64,000 nucleotides of DNA, taken from the NCBI RefSeq assembly GCF_000364225.2, contig NZ_AQFT02000001.1, forward strand, positions 930,001 to 994,000, written 5' to 3'. Shown here piece after piece: positions 18,111 to 26,281 of this stretch. The notes beneath the pieces were generated by a model, which was given only the letters and a program-made list of their open reading frames with translations, did not search any database and was not told the DNA's origin. Position 1 is the first letter of the stretch, and each line of letters starts with the position of its first letter. A program made the translations under genes and the position numbers. Source of the stretch: Eubacterium plexicaudatum ASF492. Its GTDB lineage: Bacteria > Bacillota > Clostridia > Lachnospirales > Lachnospiraceae.

Positions 18111-18911
18111 ATGAATTTAGGTTTGAATTATTTAACTAATAATTATTATATGAATCAGATAAACCAGCAGAAAAAGGCTGTAGAACAAGATAGTAGTGTT
18201 GGTTTTAATAGGATATTATCTGCAAAGTCGATTGGAAGTGCTGCAAAAACAGAGCAAAGTTTAAAGGATATGTGGCAGACAAGGTTTCCGGGAGGCTATT
18301 ATCATGTAATGGATGCTTATAAGATTCCACAGAATGTATGGGAAAGATTGGACTTTCCTCATGAAAAATTTTTTTCTAATGAGGTGGATGAATCTGTTCT
18401 AAATTGGCAACCTGCAGGAGCAGCACCGGAGTTGTCAGATTCAAGTGTGCAGTCCAGATTAAATTCAGTATTAGGGAAAAACTCCATTGTTGTTCCACCA
18501 GCATTAGAAGAAAAATTAAAAAACAATCCAGAATTGGCGGATAAAATAATGACAAATATTGATAATCTTTTTGCTTGGAATGGATATCCGTCTTTGCCTG
18601 ATGGGATGCATTCAGCATTAATTGTCTTAGATGAGAATGGAGAAGTTGCACACTACCAGTTAGTAGGTGCTGGATTTATGGGACCATCAGATGAAGAATT
18701 GCGTCGGATTGAAGAAGAACAGAAAGCAAAGCAGGAGAAACGCGAAGAGTATGCAAGACTGATGGAGGAAACTGCAAAAGAGAAAAAAGAAAAGTGGCAG
18801 GAATCTAATGAAAAATATTATCAAAGTAATTTATTAGAAAAAGTTATAAGAACTTACGAAGTGAATTTCATATCACAAGAGAGGGTAGTGTGTTTTGCAA
18901 AAACAGATTGA
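18111..18911 (+). CDS. DUF6033-like protein, first gene of RiPP cluster 1
   Basis: The 266-residue protein has a polar N-terminal region, then VVPPALEEKLKNNPELADKIMTNI and a segment with ALIVLDENGEVAHYQLVG, and finally a charged coiled coil (residues 205-240, KAKQEKREEYARLMEETAKEKK). The same order is found in the 25211 gene of cluster 2 (VSSAFLKKCMNDPEKAKYLEENL, then IDANGNITGI, then KAKESREREKKAEEKR), so they are homologues. I associate this layout with DUF6033, whose function is unknown. It is the first gene after TTCTGC site F and has AAAGGAGAT before the ATG. Its end overlaps the acyl-carrier-like gene by 17 bp. Confidence 0.7.
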   Translation: MNLGLNYLTNNYYMNQINQQKKAVEQDSSVGFNRILSAKSIGSAAKTEQSLKDMWQTRFPGGYYHVMDAYKIPQNVWERLDFPHEKFFSNEVDESVLNWQPAGAAPELSDSSVQSRLNSVLGKNSIVVPPALEEKLKNNPELADKIMTNIDNLFAWNGYPSLPDGMHSALIVLDENGEVAHYQLVGAGFMGPSDEELRRIEEEQKAKQEKREEYARLMEETAKEKKEKWQESNEKYYQSNLLEKVIRTYEVNFISQERVVCFAKTD

Positions 18912-19113
18912 AAAAGAATTAAAAACCATATTAGCTGAGTGTTTTGATATCAATGCAGATGAATTGGAAAAAGCAGATAATTTGTTTATATTGGGACTTG
19001 ATCCAAGAGATGTAGTCAAATTGGTTGTGGGGATTGAGAAAAAATATGGTATTAAGTTTAGCGAGAATGAATTAACTAAAAAAGATTTGATAGCATATCT
19101 GATATTGCACTGA
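18895..19113 (+). CDS. Acyl-carrier-related peptide maturation protein without the prosthetic Ser
   Basis: This 72-residue protein has an acyl-carrier fold pattern: ELKTILAECFDINADELEKADNL, then LGLDPRDVVKLVVGIEKKYGIKF. In true carriers the Ser of DSL holds phosphopantetheine; here the equivalent is DPRD, so no Ser is available. Cluster 2 has a homologue (28860-29120) with KPRD. Such carrier-related proteins are known in Clostridium peptide maturation loci (TIGR04069-type, from memory). The start is TTG at 18895 with GAGAGGG upstream, inside the end of the previous gene. Confidence 0.75.
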   Translation: MQKQIEKELKTILAECFDINADELEKADNLFILGLDPRDVVKLVVGIEKKYGIKFSENELTKKDLIAYLILH

Positions 19114-19193
19114 TTATCAATCAACACATAAATGAGTGAAATTATCCCAGTTTTCAAATGGGTTAATTAATAACATAGGAAGGAGGCGGCAAG

Positions 19194-19381
19194 ATGAAAA
19201 ACTTTTGGGAAAGAAAATGTCTACAGAGGCAGGAACATTAGTATCTTATTCATGCGGTTGCATGTGCTTTGCAGTTTGCTCATGCGAGAACACTACATAT
19301 TCGTATGCTACAGTAGACTATGCACAGAAGTATGCGAACAATGCACAGAATGATTCAAAGCTGTTAGTAGTTCATATGTAA
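19194..19381 (+). CDS. Cys-rich RiPP precursor 1, frame broken near the start
   Basis: AGGAGG precedes ATG 19194, whose frame stops after 15 codons. One extra A in the five-A run at 19197-19201 gives a 62-63-residue peptide starting MKK, then LLGKKMSTEAGTLVSYS, then the core CGCMCFAVCSC (five Cys), ENTTYSYATVDY and a tail. The leader matches precursor 2 (LGRKGGFNDGTLMAFA). Alternatively translation starts at ATG 19217 with GGGAAAG upstream. A strong terminator follows before the maturase, as for the other precursors. The Cys-dense core beside a SPASM radical SAM enzyme suggests thioether crosslinks (sactipeptide or ranthipeptide type); the chemistry is inferred. Confidence 0.8.
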
Positions 19382-19405
19382 TTATTCGGCAGGAATGCAA
19401 TGGGC

Positions 19406-19439
19406 AGATAGCCTTCAGTTATGAAGGCTATCTGTTTTT
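19406..19439 (+). terminator. Terminator/attenuator between precursor 1 and its maturase
   Basis: AGATAGCCTTCA and TGAAGGCTATCT form a perfect 12-bp stem with a 4-base loop, then GTTTTT. It lies between the precursor stop and the maturase ribosome site and should yield more precursor than enzyme transcript. Confidence 0.88.
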
Positions 19440-19472
19440 CCGAACAAGAATACAGAAAGGAAGTGATTAAAT

Positions 19473-20888
19473 ATGGATAAGCCTTTTATTCATTTCATTA
19501 AACAAAATAAGGATATATTTTTATTTGATGTGAATACAAATATGATTAGTAAAATTAATCAAAGAATATATGAGTTTTTATCTTTACATAGAGAAGTAGC
19601 AACTCTTAACGAAGCTGATAGATTTATACTTGAAAACATGAAAAGGATTGGTATGTTGAAGCCTAATAAAATAGAAAGAATAGAACATCCGATGACGGAA
19701 CTTGTTGGAGACATTCTTGAAAACAATATGACAAAAATGACTTTACAAGTTACACAAAATTGTAATTTTAGATGTGATTATTGTGTGTATTCAGGAAGTT
19801 ATCATAATCGTGTTCATAATAATAAGCGTATGGATTGGGATACTGCAAAGGCAGCATTGGATTTTTTGTATTTGCACAGTAAAAATTCAGTAGAAGTAAA
19901 TATTAGTTTTTACGGAGGAGAGCCATTACTGGAAATAGATTTGATTAAGAAATGCGTAAATTATGCACGAGATATTTTCAAGAGGAAAAATATTTTGTTT
20001 AATCTAACTACAAACGCATCGTTATTGACAGATGATATTATTCGTTATATGAACAAGGAAAAATTTTTACTGACAATAAGCCTGGATGGTCCACAGGAAG
20101 TACATGATAAAAATCGAACATTTGCAGATGGTAGACGAGGAACATATGCTGTAGTAATTGATAGAATTAAGAGGATAAAGGATCTGATGCCGGATTTTGT
20201 TGAACGTGTCACTTTCAATGCAGTATTGGATGATCAAAACGATTTTGTATTAATTAATCAATATTTTACGAATGAACCTGTTGTAAAAGACATCGTTATT
20301 ACTACTAATTATATAAATGATGTAAATAGAAAAGATAAAATAAACTACGGCAATATGAAAAATTATGTAGAGGTTTGTAATGAAAAGTTTGTTGGCATGA
20401 TGTATTTGTTGAATAGAGTTAGCAGAGAAAGTGTGTCCAGATTAGTGGTACGGGAAATTGCGGATATTAAGGATGTGGTTTACAAAAGAAAGGTTTCTAC
20501 ACAGGTGATGCAGACGGTAACTCATCCAGGTGGACCTTGTATGCCGGGGGTTCAAAGACCATTTGTTAATGCGTATGGAAAGATGTATCCCTGCGAGCGT
20601 GTTAACGAAACTTGTAATGAAATGTGTATTGGAAATATCTATGACGGATTTGATATGGATTCTGTGAAAAGAATATTAAATATAGGAAAGATAACGGAAT
20701 CAGCTTGTAAGAAGTGTTGGGCATTTAATTTTTGTACGCAATGTGCTGTTACTGCAGATGATGGAGAAAAGATTAGTCCTTCAATTAGATTGGAAAAATG
20801 CAATAAAATTCGGGATTATGTCGAAGGGCTCATAAAAGACTATATTGTATTGAAAGAATGCGGTTGTGAATTTACAAAAACATTATAG
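19473..20888 (+). CDS. Radical SAM/SPASM Cys-rich peptide maturase 1
   Basis: The 471-residue enzyme has an N-terminal 85-residue region (HFIKQNKDIFLFDVNTNM) that may bind the precursor leader. The radical SAM core begins at MTLQVTQNCNFRCDYC with the CxxxCxxC cluster ligands near residue 104, followed by FYGGEPLLE and LTISLDGP. A C-terminal SPASM domain has GGPCMPG, MYPCERV, CKKCWAFNFCTQC and a final Cys-rich end for auxiliary iron-sulfur clusters. It closely resembles the cluster 2 enzyme. It should install carbon-linked modifications on precursor 1. ATG 19473 follows AGAAAGGAAG. Confidence 0.9.
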   Translation: MDKPFIHFIKQNKDIFLFDVNTNMISKINQRIYEFLSLHREVATLNEADRFILENMKRIGMLKPNKIERIEHPMTELVGDILENNMTKMTLQVTQNCNFRCDYCVYSGSYHNRVHNNKRMDWDTAKAALDFLYLHSKNSVEVNISFYGGEPLLEIDLIKKCVNYARDIFKRKNILFNLTTNASLLTDDIIRYMNKEKFLLTISLDGPQEVHDKNRTFADGRRGTYAVVIDRIKRIKDLMPDFVERVTFNAVLDDQNDFVLINQYFTNEPVVKDIVITTNYINDVNRKDKINYGNMKNYVEVCNEKFVGMMYLLNRVSRESVSRLVVREIADIKDVVYKRKVSTQVMQTVTHPGGPCMPGVQRPFVNAYGKMYPCERVNETCNEMCIGNIYDGFDMDSVKRILNIGKITESACKKCWAFNFCTQCAVTADDGEKISPSIRLEKCNKIRDYVEGLIKDYIVLKECGCEFTKTL

Positions 20889-20903
20889 TAGGGAGGAATA
20901 AAA

Positions 20904-21884
20904 ATGAAAAGCAATGCTATTTTATTTCCTTGTGATTATGAATTAGTTAAATTATCTGCTTATATAAATCTTGATAATTATATTATAAAAGGCTTAGTTG
21001 TATTAGAAAACTCAAATGTTTTTACTGAGGATGGCATAAATATTCCGGTTTATGATGTATCAGATGTGCAATATGATATATTTGATACAATTGTTGTTAT
21101 TGATAAAGAGTATTATGGGCATCCATTTATAGATAATTGTATTGAGCAAGGGAAAAATGTGTTATACATTGAAAAAGAAGAAAAAGAAAAATTTGATATT
21201 AGTCTTTTGGATGATATAACAGAAGAACAGTCTATTACTGTTCCAGTGGTTTTTGTGGCTGGAACTGCACAATTTACAGAAAAGTTTCATGTACAACTTG
21301 CTATGAGAAAAAGTTTGTCAGATAATGGTTATAATGTGAGCCAAATAGGAAGTAAAACATATAGCAATTTATTTGGTTTTCATTCATATCCTGCTTTTAT
21401 GAGAGATAACATGGATAATACACAAAAGATTATTTTGTTCAAGAAATATGTAAAACATATTGAAATGCAGGAGCAGCCTGATTTAATAGTTATAGGTATC
21501 CCGGGTGGTATCATGGCTATAAATAAAAAGCATCATTTTGATTTTGGCATGACAGCATATATGGTTTCACAAGCAGTTGAGGCAGATTATGTTATTATGA
21601 CTATGTTATACGATAAGGAATATTCCGAAGAGCGATTAGAAACAATTAGACAGGTATGTAGATTCAGACTGAATTTTGAAATTGATGGTTTTCATTTATC
21701 TAACACACTGCTTGATTTGGCAACACTTAAAGATGAACAGTTAAAGTTTATAAAAATTGGGAAAAAGGAGTATGAACATAAGGTGGATGGTCTGTACGAT
21801 TTAATGAATCCAGCCGATATGGACAAAGTATATGAAGATATGATTGCTAAACTGTCATCATATAATGTCAATCAGATTTTTTGA
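20904..21884 (+). CDS. Peptide maturation system protein, TIGR04066-like, cluster 1
   Basis: The 326-residue cytoplasmic protein has two halves. The N-terminal half (VLFPCDYELVKLSAYINL-like start) reads as a small Rossmann-like fold. The second half begins with VPVVFVAGTAQFTEKFHVQLAMRKSLSDNGYNVSQIG and includes PDLIVIGIPGGIMAINKKHHFDFG. A homologue is at 27748 in cluster 2, and the same C-terminal module is fused to the protease at 21893. I place it in the TIGR04066 peptide-maturation family from memory; its reaction is unknown. GGGAGGAAT precedes the ATG. Confidence 0.72.
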   Translation: MKSNAILFPCDYELVKLSAYINLDNYIIKGLVVLENSNVFTEDGINIPVYDVSDVQYDIFDTIVVIDKEYYGHPFIDNCIEQGKNVLYIEKEEKEKFDISLLDDITEEQSITVPVVFVAGTAQFTEKFHVQLAMRKSLSDNGYNVSQIGSKTYSNLFGFHSYPAFMRDNMDNTQKIILFKKYVKHIEMQEQPDLIVIGIPGGIMAINKKHHFDFGMTAYMVSQAVEADYVIMTMLYDKEYSEERLETIRQVCRFRLNFEIDGFHLSNTLLDLATLKDEQLKFIKIGKKEYEHKVDGLYDLMNPADMDKVYEDMIAKLSSYNVNQIF

Positions 21885-21892
21885 GGTATGTT

Positions 21893-23326
21893 ATGGATAA
21901 AAGTGTTAAAGTTGCAATTATAGATAATGGCATTAACGAGCTTCTTTTGGCAAAAGGATTAGAAAAATGCGTAGCTGTTGATGAAAAAGGTATTTGCGTG
22001 GCTGATACAAAAAAAATAGATCGGCAGCAGTTCCAACATGGAACAAACTGTGCAATGATAATTGAGAAATATTGTCCGAATTGTGATTTGATTAGTATAA
22101 GAATTTTAGATGAAAGCGGAAAAGGGGGAGTTGCAAGTTTTCAACCAGCGCTGGATTGGTCTTATAAAAATCATATTAGGCTGATTAATCTAAGTTTAGG
22201 AACAGTAGACTTTCGGGATTGTGAAAAATTAAGGTATGTGATTAACGAATATGTTGCAAAGGGAATGATTATAATAGCTGCAACAGCTAATTCGGGCTTT
22301 GTATCATATCCTGCAAGTTTTACGAATGTGATTGGTGTGGCAACTACAGACAGTCCATTGGACTATTGTAAAGACTATATGCAAATGGGCATAGATACTG
22401 TTGTGTCGTCTGTACATGCAATTAAAATATATGATATGGAAATAAACACATCATTGAGTAATAGTTATGCTGCACCATATATATGTGCTTTGATTGCAAA
22501 TAAACTAAGCAACGACAAAACTCTCGACATAGTAAAATTAAAGAGGTATGCAAAAGAGCAAAGCCATATTGAAATGACAGTGGAGGGTTATGAGCCGGAC
22601 TGGATTTATAGGGCGTATATATCGGGCAGAGGAACTATGAGCAGGGCAGGGTATTATTTTGAAACAGTTACAGGGGCGTATGATGAAATACAGGGGAAAG
22701 CAGATACGGTAATAGCCTATTCTATGGCAGAATTAGGAAATTTGGATATAAGAAATAAGAACTTAATATATCTTGGAAATGAGGACATTCATAATATAGA
22801 TGTTCAGGGATTCATTTGGAGCAAAGAAACAAGGCAACGGCAAATTAAGTATAATTATTATCAGGGAAATGGTCTTGAAGTTCCGGTAGTGATACTGGCG
22901 GTGGAAGATGCAATAGACAAGTTCTATATACTCACAGAACTAAAGAGGGCATTTGCCAATGGTGGTTATAATGCATATACAATAGGAATGGAGCCGGAGT
23001 GTGTATTATATGCATTAGAATATATGCCGGAGCCGGTATCAGATATTGATGCTTGGAAAAATTTTATAGAGAGCCAGACTTTTTATAAACAGAGTGATTT
23101 GGTCATATGGTGCGTTCCAGTGGAAGAACAGGATAAATATTTGAAAGTATATCCTGATTGTGATGTGCAGATCAGTCTTTGCAATGAGGGAAATATAAAT
23201 ATTATTCAGTTATCTTTTGAAGGAGAAAAGATTGAGAAAAAAATATCTGGACTGATTGACAGAAAAGATGTTGAGGAAATATATCATATTATAGAAGCGA
23301 AACTGACGGAGGAAGAAGATGGATAA
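21893..23326 (+). CDS. Subtilisin-like (S8) protease fused to a maturation-protein domain
   Basis: The protein has 477 residues. The S8 catalytic parts are visible: Asp in KVAIIDNGI, His in QHGTNCAMI, oxyanion Asn in ATANSG and Ser in SNSYAAPY (a variant of GTSMAxP). It has no signal peptide, so it is cytosolic and a good candidate to remove the RiPP leader. Residues from about 335 (VPVVILAVEDAIDKFYILTELKRAF) repeat the second-half module of the preceding gene, a fusion suggesting both act on the same complex. GAGG sits before ATG 21893, and the end overlaps the ABC gene by 8 bp. Confidence 0.83.
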   Translation: MDKSVKVAIIDNGINELLLAKGLEKCVAVDEKGICVADTKKIDRQQFQHGTNCAMIIEKYCPNCDLISIRILDESGKGGVASFQPALDWSYKNHIRLINLSLGTVDFRDCEKLRYVINEYVAKGMIIIAATANSGFVSYPASFTNVIGVATTDSPLDYCKDYMQMGIDTVVSSVHAIKIYDMEINTSLSNSYAAPYICALIANKLSNDKTLDIVKLKRYAKEQSHIEMTVEGYEPDWIYRAYISGRGTMSRAGYYFETVTGAYDEIQGKADTVIAYSMAELGNLDIRNKNLIYLGNEDIHNIDVQGFIWSKETRQRQIKYNYYQGNGLEVPVVILAVEDAIDKFYILTELKRAFANGGYNAYTIGMEPECVLYALEYMPEPVSDIDAWKNFIESQTFYKQSDLVIWCVPVEEQDKYLKVYPDCDVQISLCNEGNINIIQLSFEGEKIEKKISGLIDRKDVEEIYHIIEAKLTEEEDG

Positions 23327-25025
23327 CAAAGCGGCTGTAAAAAGATTACTTCTGTTACTAGGCAGATACAAAAAAACAATAGTTGTAATTGTCGGCTGTC
23401 TGCTTGTTTCTACCGGGTTAAATCTATGCGTTCCGCTGATCAGCAGGCGGATCATGGACGATGGCTTTATTGGCGGCAATAAGAAATTATTGATAGAGCT
23501 GGTCTTGGCGTCTATGGTAATCTACACTATAAATTCCCTCATAGATATAGTCAAGGAAAAGAAACGTGTAGATATTTCAGCAAAGATACAATATTTTCTT
23601 TCGGAACAGTCTTTTTCACATCTTATGAAGCTGCGGGTAAACTATTTCAATAACACAAATTATGCGGAGACTTTGAATAATATCAACACGGATATTAACC
23701 AGATGACATCGATTGCTGACAGCAGCGTGTTCTTTGTAATTACGCAGGCGTTTAGTATGACAGGCGGCATAATAGGTTTATTCATAATAGATTTCAGAAT
23801 GACGGTACTGGTTCTTCTGTTTATACCAATTAAGTGTGTTGTAATGAAATATTTTGCTAAAAAGCAAAAACAGATTATGGACGAGTTCATAAAAAGGAAT
23901 CAGGAGTATGCAAAATGGTTTGGAGATACCGTTGGAGGGGTACGGGAAGTCAAACTATTTAATATTTTGGATAAAAAGCATAAGGAGTTTGTGCTTAACC
24001 AGAACAATATTATAGAGAAACAAAAGCAGATGAATATGTTAGGACAGTGGAATATGATAGTAGATAGTGTCATGGTACAGTTCCTCTCGACATTGTTATA
24101 TATACTGGGCGCAAATTTAGTGTTTGATATGAAACTTTCAGTAGGCAGTGTGTTCGCTTTCATTACATATAGCGCTTATGTTACCGGACCGATTTCTGCA
24201 ATCCTCAATATAGGATACCTGTTATCAGGGATTATACCATCAACAAAAAGATATTATGCATTTATGGAATTGGAGGAAGAAACGGATAATGGAAAGAAAG
24301 CGGATCTATGTCCTAATGATTTGAGATTGCAGAAGGTTTCTTTTGCGTATGAAAGGGATAAGTGCATTTTGAAGAATATTGATATAGTATTTGCGAAATG
24401 CAGCAAGACAGCTATAATTGGGCGCAATGGTTCGGGAAAGACAACAATCATCAATCTTCTTACGAGAATGTATGAGCCGACAAGCGGTGAAATACTGTTG
24501 GGAGCAGAAAATATTTCAGAGCTGCCATTGCCGGAATACCGGAATATGGTATCTGTTGTGAGCCAACAAATCTATTTATTCAATGACACAATAAGGAATA
24601 ATATCTGTCTGTATAAACAAATAGATGATACGGTGATAAAAGCTGCCTGCAAGGACAGTGGACTTGAAGAATTTATAAAAGAGGTTTCCTTAGATCATGC
24701 GGTAGGGCAGAATGGGGCAATGCTTTCCGGCGGGCAAAAGCAGAAAATAGCCCTTGCAAGGGCATTGGTGCATGACAAGCCGATTATTATATTTGATGAA
24801 GCTACTTCAAACACAGATGCTTATTCAGAACAGCAGATAAACGGACTGCTTGATACTCGGCTGAAAGACAAAACCGTGATAGTGATAACACATAAGAAAG
24901 AGATATTGAGCAAAGTGGATCAGATCGTTGTACTGATGGAGGGAGTGGTTACAGATTTGGGGAAATATGATGATTTGATAGGGAACTGTGATGAACTAAA
25001 TGTTATGTTGGAAAGAGTAGAATAA
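23319..25025 (+). CDS. ABC transporter, permease fused to ATPase (RiPP exporter)
   Basis: The 568-residue protein has six membrane segments over residues 1-310 and a nucleotide-binding domain with Walker A IIGRNGSGKTTII, Q-loop VVSQQIYLF, signature LSGGQKQKIALARAL, Walker B IIIFDEATS and a switch His in VIVITHKK. It has no N-terminal C39 peptidase domain, unlike many peptide exporters, which fits leader removal by the separate S8 protease just upstream. It probably exports the matured cluster 1 peptide. Confidence 0.88.
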   Translation: MDNKAAVKRLLLLLGRYKKTIVVIVGCLLVSTGLNLCVPLISRRIMDDGFIGGNKKLLIELVLASMVIYTINSLIDIVKEKKRVDISAKIQYFLSEQSFSHLMKLRVNYFNNTNYAETLNNINTDINQMTSIADSSVFFVITQAFSMTGGIIGLFIIDFRMTVLVLLFIPIKCVVMKYFAKKQKQIMDEFIKRNQEYAKWFGDTVGGVREVKLFNILDKKHKEFVLNQNNIIEKQKQMNMLGQWNMIVDSVMVQFLSTLLYILGANLVFDMKLSVGSVFAFITYSAYVTGPISAILNIGYLLSGIIPSTKRYYAFMELEEETDNGKKADLCPNDLRLQKVSFAYERDKCILKNIDIVFAKCSKTAIIGRNGSGKTTIINLLTRMYEPTSGEILLGAENISELPLPEYRNMVSVVSQQIYLFNDTIRNNICLYKQIDDTVIKAACKDSGLEEFIKEVSLDHAVGQNGAMLSGGQKQKIALARALVHDKPIIIFDEATSNTDAYSEQQINGLLDTRLKDKTVIVITHKKEILSKVDQIVVLMEGVVTDLGKYDDLIGNCDELNVMLERVE

Positions 25026-25032
25026 GTATAAG

Positions 25033-25144
25033 AAAATCTTTTCAGAATAGCAAGTCTATCTGTAAAGATTTTTTGTGCCGTTTTCTGCAAAAACAGTTCA
25101 TTTTCTGCAAGGGTAATTGAACTTTAACTCGATTTTGCTATAAT
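25033..25144 (+). promoter_or_regulatory. Cluster 1-cluster 2 junction: terminator plus TTCTGC box (site G)
   Basis: The terminator AAAATCTTT/AAAGATTTTTT at 25033-25074 ends cluster 1. TTCTGC follows at 25083-25088 and 25103-25108, with TTGAAC -35 at 25117-25122, a 16-bp spacer and the consensus TATAAT -10 at 25139-25144. The segment from the T-run through both half-sites is nearly identical at sites F, G and H. Confidence 0.85.
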
Positions 25145-25210
25145 TTAAAAATAAGAAATAAAAAGATAAGACAAAGCGAATTATTTAAATTTTTTGTGGA
25201 GGTGAATGTG

Positions 25211-25936
25211 ATGGCGATTACAGGAGTAAATGGTGGGGTAAGCAGTAATTATGCAAACTATTATACTACAAAAAATGTGGGTAGCACAAAAGACAACAGT
25301 AATGTGTCAACAAGTACGGTGGAGTTAAAAACTTCAACTGGAGGGACTAAAACTGAGCAGATTAAAACGGGATATAGTAATGTTAATGATTATTCCCAAT
25401 ATTTACAGGGTAAGTACAGCTATATGAATACAGGGACTACCTCAATGCAGGGTGTTCCAGCAACGGTATCAGTATCAAGTGCGTTTTTAAAGAAGTGTAT
25501 GAATGATCCAGAGAAAGCTAAATATTTGGAAGAAAATTTAGCGGCATTGCCGGGGTGTGCTTCTTATGCTGTATCTCATGCACAAGGAACATTAACAAGT
25601 ATTTCTTATAAAATTGATGCAAATGGAAATATTACTGGAATTTCGTCTGGTACAAATGATCCTGATGGAAAAATCGCCAGAGAAAATGCAGAAAGAAAAG
25701 CAAAAGAAAGCAGAGAAAGGGAGAAAAAAGCTGAGGAAAAGCGGGCAGCTAAAAGGGAAGAAGAGAAGCGTGCAGCAAAAAAAATGGAAGAAAAACGTGT
25801 GTCTAAAGAAAACTTTGCAATGCAAACAGAAAGAGATGTTGTAGTTTCAAAAAGTGAAGTTAAAATTCCAGAAAAAACATCTGCTTATATAACTCAGGCT
25901 ATTAATATTGGAAGCAATTTCAATAGTTATAGTTAA
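25211..25936 (+). CDS. DUF6033-like protein, first gene of RiPP cluster 2
   Basis: The 241-residue protein is a homologue of the 18111 gene. A Ser/Thr/Asn-rich N-terminal region (residues 1-70) leads to a folded segment VSVSSAFLKKCMNDPEKAKYLEENL, a strand pair YKIDANGNITGISSG, and a long charged coiled coil (residues 155-205 rich in Lys, Glu, Arg and Ala). No signal peptide or catalytic motif is seen. ATG 25211 follows TGGAGGTG. Its place as first gene after the box in both clusters implies a conserved part in regulation or assembly of the pathway. Confidence 0.72.
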   Translation: MAITGVNGGVSSNYANYYTTKNVGSTKDNSNVSTSTVELKTSTGGTKTEQIKTGYSNVNDYSQYLQGKYSYMNTGTTSMQGVPATVSVSSAFLKKCMNDPEKAKYLEENLAALPGCASYAVSHAQGTLTSISYKIDANGNITGISSGTNDPDGKIARENAERKAKESREREKKAEEKRAAKREEEKRAAKKMEEKRVSKENFAMQTERDVVVSKSEVKIPEKTSAYITQAINIGSNFNSYS

Positions 25937-25958
25937 ATTATTGAAGGGAGGTGAAATT

Positions 25959-26165
25959 ATGGGCAAGAAACTTGGAAGAAAAGGTGGCTTTAATGATGGC
26001 ACCTTGATGGCATTCGCATGTGCATGTAATTGTAATTTATGCATCTGTACATCATGCAACAATTGTAATACGGTTCCTAACGCTACAGGAATGCAGATTA
26101 CGCAGAGCGTAACTTACAATAATCTGTACAACAAGTCATTTGGACCTATGACGCTTTTAAGTTAG
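25959..26165 (+). CDS. Cys-rich RiPP precursor 2
   Basis: This 68-residue peptide starts at ATG 25959 after GGGAGGTG. The short basic leader MGKKLGRKGGFNDGTLMAFA leads into CACNCNLCICTSCNNC with seven Cys in 16 residues, then NTVPNATGMQITQSVTYN and a tail. It is homologous in leader and layout to precursor 1 and is followed by a terminator and a SPASM radical SAM enzyme. I relate it to the Clo7bot-type Cys-rich peptides of clostridia. The mature structure is unknown. Confidence 0.87.
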   Translation: MGKKLGRKGGFNDGTLMAFACACNCNLCICTSCNNCNTVPNATGMQITQSVTYNNLYNKSFGPMTLLS

Positions 26166-26189
26166 GCACAGGAGCTACAGGCGGCATTT

Positions 26190-26262
26190 GAACCTATAGC
26201 TTACAAAGATAGGTTCTGAAGCTATGGGCAGTCTGCTAAGATATTAGTCAGGCTGCCTTTTT
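26190..26262 (+). terminator. Two stem-loops between precursor 2 and its maturase
   Basis: GAACCTAT (26190-26197) pairs with ATAGGTTC (26209-26216). Then GGGCAGTCTG pairs with CAGGCTGCC and runs into TTTTT at 26226-26262. The second stem is a terminator or attenuator. Confidence 0.82.
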
Positions 26263-26281
26263 AAAACTAGGAGGAAAATAT

